From: Zobellia roscoffensis
GTDB lineage: Bacteria > Bacteroidota > Bacteroidia > Flavobacteriales > Flavobacteriaceae
Direction: 5' to 3'
DNA length: 64,000 nucleotides
Assembly (NCBI RefSeq): GCF_015330165.1
Contig: NZ_JADDXT010000002.1
Coordinates: 494,504 to 558,503, forward strand
The position numbers and the translations under genes are program-made. This document shows positions 60,703 through 64,000 of the stretch, one piece after another. Numbering within the stretch: position 1 is the stretch's first letter; each line of letters opens with the position of its first letter. The notes under the pieces were generated by a model. That model was not told where the DNA came from, made no database searches, and worked only from the letters and a program-made list of their open reading frames with translations.

Positions 60703-63585
60703 ATGACTGACCAGACTTACATAAGAACCATCTTACAATTGGTTTTGCCTTTTTGTTTGATTCTCTTTTCTGTAGACTCGTTCGCACAGTGTGCTGGTTC
60801 CGATAATTCGGTAACCATATGTGAGAAAGATTCCGATGAGGCAAACAAAACTTTTGACCTATTTGCAGAATTAGGCGGAACACCTCTACCCGGAGGCACA
60901 TGGTCCACTAATGACCCCGCTAACTTTTATGCACTTGACCGAGATACCGGTATTGTAAACCTGTGGGAAGTTAAAAACTCAGGTTTACACGAGTTTACCT
61001 ACACAAACACCTGTGGCTCCGAGGAATCTGCCGTTGTAACCATTACATTGGGCGGATACCCTGGAGAAGACAATATAGATGGTTCTGCAGATGCCTGTGG
61101 GGATGACCCCTCAGTAAATCTACATGGTTTTATTGGAGATGAAACAGAAGGGAAATTTCAAGATTTCAATGGTACCTGGGATGCTATTACACCTGAAGCA
61201 GCACCGTATTTGGCTTTAAACTTTTTTGATGCTGAATCTGCCGGACCAGGAACATATGAATTTACCCATACTGTACCTGTTGTAGGTTCTTGCCCTAGTA
61301 GACAAGTAACCTTGTTACTTGAAGTTCAAAGGCCTGCCAATTCAGGTATTGCTTCTAGTTTAACAGTCTGTACTACTGATGATTTATCTAGTTATACTGA
61401 TTATGACTTAAACGATTTATTAGAAGATGAAGATATAAACGGTACTTGGTCAGAAGGTGCTGATACCGACCAACTCTCCGACCTTACTGACCATAACATA
61501 GATATTGAGGCAATTAGAGACCGCCATACCTATGGCTCCTTCTCTTTTACTTATACCGTCTATCCATCACATGCGGTCTGTGACATTCATAGAACTACTG
61601 TTGAAATTAGTATTCTACCCACTTTGCGGGGTACAATGACCGCTCCTAATTTTTGTATAGACCCGGATAAATACCTAATTGAAATAAGCGATTATGAAGA
61701 TACATTGATTCCACCCGGCGCTTATTCCGTATCATACCAATTGGATTCTTCGAGCGGAAATTCAGGAGAAACTACCTCACTAATTCTTAACCCAGACCGT
61801 ACTGGTTCATTTGAAATTGACGCCAACTTGGTTCAAAAAAACGTAACCACAACATTATCCATAACTTCATTAGGAGAAGAGGTTTGTGCCGATATTCAGG
61901 TATCTCCAATTCAGTTTATTGTTACAGACCCTCTAGCCAACGTAACGGACACCTGTGAGGGCGAAGATATTTCAGTAAGCCTAATCGACATTTTTGACCC
62001 CTCTTTTACCCGTGCAAACGGCACCTACGATGTTAATTATACCATTACCGCACCTAGCGGAACGGAAACTGCTCACATTGCCAGTGCCATTACATTCACT
62101 TCCGGCAGTGCAAATTTCACTATCCCTACTTCCCAAATTACGGAAACCGGAGAATACGATTTTGATTTTGAAGTGGATAATGGATTCCCAATGGAATGTT
62201 CTATTTCAGATACTGCGATAATTACTGCTATACCAGAAGCTATTCAATTAGATGTCTTGGTAGATAATTCATGCAACGCTACTGGTATAGATGTTTTGGT
62301 AACAGCTCCCATCCTTTCCGATGGCACTTATATTGTGACTTATGAAGTTGTTTCTCAAGAAACCAATACTGTATTAATTGATAATACTATAAGTAACACC
62401 GGTGGCACTGCAGATTTTCAAATTGACGTGGCTACGCTAGAACAAGGCAATTATACGGTTACCGTAAAAAGTACACAAAATGACACCACGCCTTGTAGAA
62501 CAATTTTCGATTTCGAGGTGAATGAAAATTTTGCCATTGAGGGTGTTCCTGCACTTCCAGAAGCAGAACCGGTGCAGACTATTTGCCTTGCAGAATTTAC
62601 TTCTTCATTACCTACTTTACAAGATATTGAAGTGAGTGCCAATGGTCAGGTGATGTTTTATGACACGGCAACAGATATGGATATTCTTCCTATTGACACA
62701 GAGCTTGTGGATGGGGAAGATTATTTTATATCTAATATAGACCCCAATAACAATTGCGAAGGTTCAGATAGAATTCAGGTTTCCATTATCCTCTCAGACC
62801 CTGAAATGCCCATGCTATTTGTTGGAAATCCTACATTTTGTGCTTCAGAAAACCCCGTAGTAGATAATTTGAATGCCAGCGTAGCTAGTAGCAATGCCAT
62901 AGTGTGGTATGAAACTGAAACAGGAGGAACGGCCTTAGATACGAATACCGGTTTGATTGACGGAAAAAGCTATTATGCCGCAACAGAAGTTGATGGAAAA
63001 TGCCAAAGTTCCTTACGGACCGAAGTGATCCCGACAGTTTATCAATTAGAACCGGCTAGTTTAGCATTTACCACATTGGCACTTTGCGGATTGGACGAAC
63101 CTACAATAGAAAATTTAAGCGATGCCAAAACCGATTCTTCATACGATGTGCTGTGGTATGACACTCCCGCGAACGGCATTCCACTTGAAGAAGATGTTCT
63201 TTTAATTTCGGGAACCACGTATTATGCGGAAAGTTTCAATCCGGATACAGGTTGTATGAATCCTGAGCGAATAGCCATTACCATTGACCTTACCAATTGT
63301 GAACCTGAAGAATACGGATTCTTTATTCCCGATGGATTTTCGCCTAACGGAGATGGTAAAAACGATATGTTCTTCATTCCCAATATTGAGATTATATTTC
63401 CTGAATTCACTTTAGAAATTTTAAACCGATACGGTACTTCCCTCTTTAAAGGAGACAGAAGCAGCCCGGCCTGGAACGGAAAAAACGGAAGCGGCACAGC
63501 CCCTAATGGCGTGTACTTCTACATTCTAGATTATAATAAAGAAGGTCATAACCCGGTACAGGGCAGATTGTACCTTAACCGCTAA
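60703..63585 (+). CDS. large secreted protein with T9SS type-B (gliding-motility-associated) C-terminal sorting domain
   Basis: The 960-residue protein has a signal peptide (about 1-28, ending SFAQC), a long region of cysteine-containing Ig-like or PKD-like beta domains, and then three similar repeats near 640-870. Each has a pattern like WYDT..G.PL..D..L..G..YYA....GC. It ends with the type-B sorting domain: FFIPDGFSPNGDGKNDMFF, then FTLEILNRYG and PNGVYFYILDYN. Such proteins cross the outer membrane by the type IX system and remain attached or are released. Its function, perhaps adhesion, is inferred. The PorP/SprF gene follows after 3 bases. Confidence 0.93.
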   Translation: MTDQTYIRTILQLVLPFCLILFSVDSFAQCAGSDNSVTICEKDSDEANKTFDLFAELGGTPLPGGTWSTNDPANFYALDRDTGIVNLWEVKNSGLHEFTYTNTCGSEESAVVTITLGGYPGEDNIDGSADACGDDPSVNLHGFIGDETEGKFQDFNGTWDAITPEAAPYLALNFFDAESAGPGTYEFTHTVPVVGSCPSRQVTLLLEVQRPANSGIASSLTVCTTDDLSSYTDYDLNDLLEDEDINGTWSEGADTDQLSDLTDHNIDIEAIRDRHTYGSFSFTYTVYPSHAVCDIHRTTVEISILPTLRGTMTAPNFCIDPDKYLIEISDYEDTLIPPGAYSVSYQLDSSSGNSGETTSLILNPDRTGSFEIDANLVQKNVTTTLSITSLGEEVCADIQVSPIQFIVTDPLANVTDTCEGEDISVSLIDIFDPSFTRANGTYDVNYTITAPSGTETAHIASAITFTSGSANFTIPTSQITETGEYDFDFEVDNGFPMECSISDTAIITAIPEAIQLDVLVDNSCNATGIDVLVTAPILSDGTYIVTYEVVSQETNTVLIDNTISNTGGTADFQIDVATLEQGNYTVTVKSTQNDTTPCRTIFDFEVNENFAIEGVPALPEAEPVQTICLAEFTSSLPTLQDIEVSANGQVMFYDTATDMDILPIDTELVDGEDYFISNIDPNNNCEGSDRIQVSIILSDPEMPMLFVGNPTFCASENPVVDNLNASVASSNAIVWYETETGGTALDTNTGLIDGKSYYAATEVDGKCQSSLRTEVIPTVYQLEPASLAFTTLALCGLDEPTIENLSDAKTDSSYDVLWYDTPANGIPLEEDVLLISGTTYYAESFNPDTGCMNPERIAITIDLTNCEPEEYGFFIPDGFSPNGDGKNDMFFIPNIEIIFPEFTLEILNRYGTSLFKGDRSSPAWNGKNGSGTAPNGVYFYILDYNKEGHNPVQGRLYLNR

Positions 63586-63588
63586 ACC

Positions 63589-64000
63589 ATGAAAGAAATA
63601 AAACTATATTTTATTTTTCTGATGTTCGTGTGTGCTGCGGCCCATGGGCAACAAGACCCCCAATACACACAGTACATGTACAACATGAGCGTTGTGAACC
63701 CTGCATATACCACCAATGAGGTGGGTATGCTCAACTTTGGCGGATTGTACCGCTCTCAATGGAAAAATGCCGTAGGAAGTCCCAAAACACTTACCTTTTT
63801 TACACATGTTCCCATGAGTGATAAAGTGGAAGTAGGTCTATCTTTTATTACGGATGAAATTGGAGATGGTGCTTTAAAGGAAAATAATATCTATGCAGAT
63901 TTTGCATACATTTTAAAATTAGATGACAAGAGTAACCTTTCATTAGGGCTAAAAGGTGGCTTCACCACTTTTGAGACCAATTTTGACGGCTTTATGCTTC
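63589..64000 (+). CDS. PorP/SprF-family outer-membrane protein, 5' part only (gene runs off the right edge)
   Basis: The frame is open from the ATG at 63589 to the window edge (137 codons). A signal peptide (1-20, ending AHGQ) is followed by QDPQYTQYMYNMSVVNPAY, the hallmark N-terminus of the PorP/SprF family. These outer-membrane proteins are usually encoded directly next to type-B sorted cargo and act in its export or anchoring, as SprF does for SprB. Only 3 bases separate it from the cargo gene, so they are cotranscribed. Confidence 0.93.
   Translation, partial: MKEIKLYFIFLMFVCAAAHGQQDPQYTQYMYNMSVVNPAYTTNEVGMLNFGGLYRSQWKNAVGSPKTLTFFTHVPMSDKVEVGLSFITDEIGDGALKENNIYADFAYILKLDDKSNLSLGLKGGFTTFETNFDGFML

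Noticed and set aside
1..64000. tRNA, rRNA, CRISPR arrays, insertion sequences, integrases and prophage genes
   Set aside because: I looked for the conserved tRNA arm sequences, direct repeat-spacer patterns and transposase or integrase motifs and found none; both strands are accounted for by chromosomal genes.

Overview
The window is chromosomal DNA of a marine-type Flavobacteriaceae bacterium (phylum Bacteroidota). The evidence is the set of families present: SusC/SusD pairs, a type IX secretion type-B sorted protein next to a PorP/SprF protein, and DUF4270, DUF4907, DUF6090 and DUF5723 families. Start regions lack obvious Shine-Dalgarno sequences, and promoter-like sites match the Bacteroidota pattern TTG-N(17-21)-TAnnTTTG. 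The genus cannot be fixed from sequence reading alone; Maribacter/Zobellia-like relatives are a guess.

Left part (1-11.8 kb), accessory envelope and signalling genes. A truncated LytS-type sensor kinase (minus strand) diverges from a probable seven-gene plus-strand operon: a small EF-hand protein, two YHYH-domain lipoproteins flanking an unknown membrane-anchored protein, a MORN-repeat protein, a SCO1/SenC copper-chaperone-like lipoprotein and a DUF6090 protein. Facing it is a minus-strand set: Kelch lipoprotein, DUF4907 protein, LytS-type kinase and LytTR regulator. A terminator-like hairpin lies inside this set. Divergent from it are a DUF4270 lipoprotein and an outer-membrane protein.

Metabolic block (11.8-19.5 kb), all minus strand: two unlike arginine-deiminase-fold hydrolases (CtlX and a second one), citrate synthase, a GT5 glycogen/starch synthase, enolase and carA.

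Ribosomal block (19.6-36.9 kb), all minus strand: rpsL-rpsG-fusA-rpsJ, then the fused S10-spc-alpha clusters from rplC to rplQ, with secY, infA, rpmJ and rpoA. A near-perfect promoter precedes rpsL. A terminator-like hairpin with no recognisable downstream promoter separates rpsJ from rplC. A strong imperfect hairpin sits in the rpsK-rpsD gap just before the S4 start codon. Both are candidate regulatory RNAs.

Nutrient-uptake block (37.5-50.2 kb), plus strand: two tandem SusC/SusD loci. Their promoter-leader regions align without gaps (81 of 93 bases identical by hand count), so the upstream region was duplicated with the gene. The first locus ends with an unknown lipoprotein and a terminator. 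The second ends with a BT_2262-like lipoprotein, a Lipid_bd-like lipoprotein and a terminator. No glycoside hydrolase or protease is encoded next to them.

Right part (50.3-64 kb): rlmB and rarA, both with -7 boxes almost touching the start codon (probable leaderless mRNAs), a rhomboid protease, envelope proteins of unknown role, a YjjG-type HAD phosphatase, a DUF7033/polysaccharide-deacetylase-like protein, radC, an Mpl-type muropeptide ligase, a 960-residue T9SS type-B cargo protein and the 5' part of a PorP/SprF gene. No tRNA, rRNA, insertion sequence, prophage or CRISPR array was seen.
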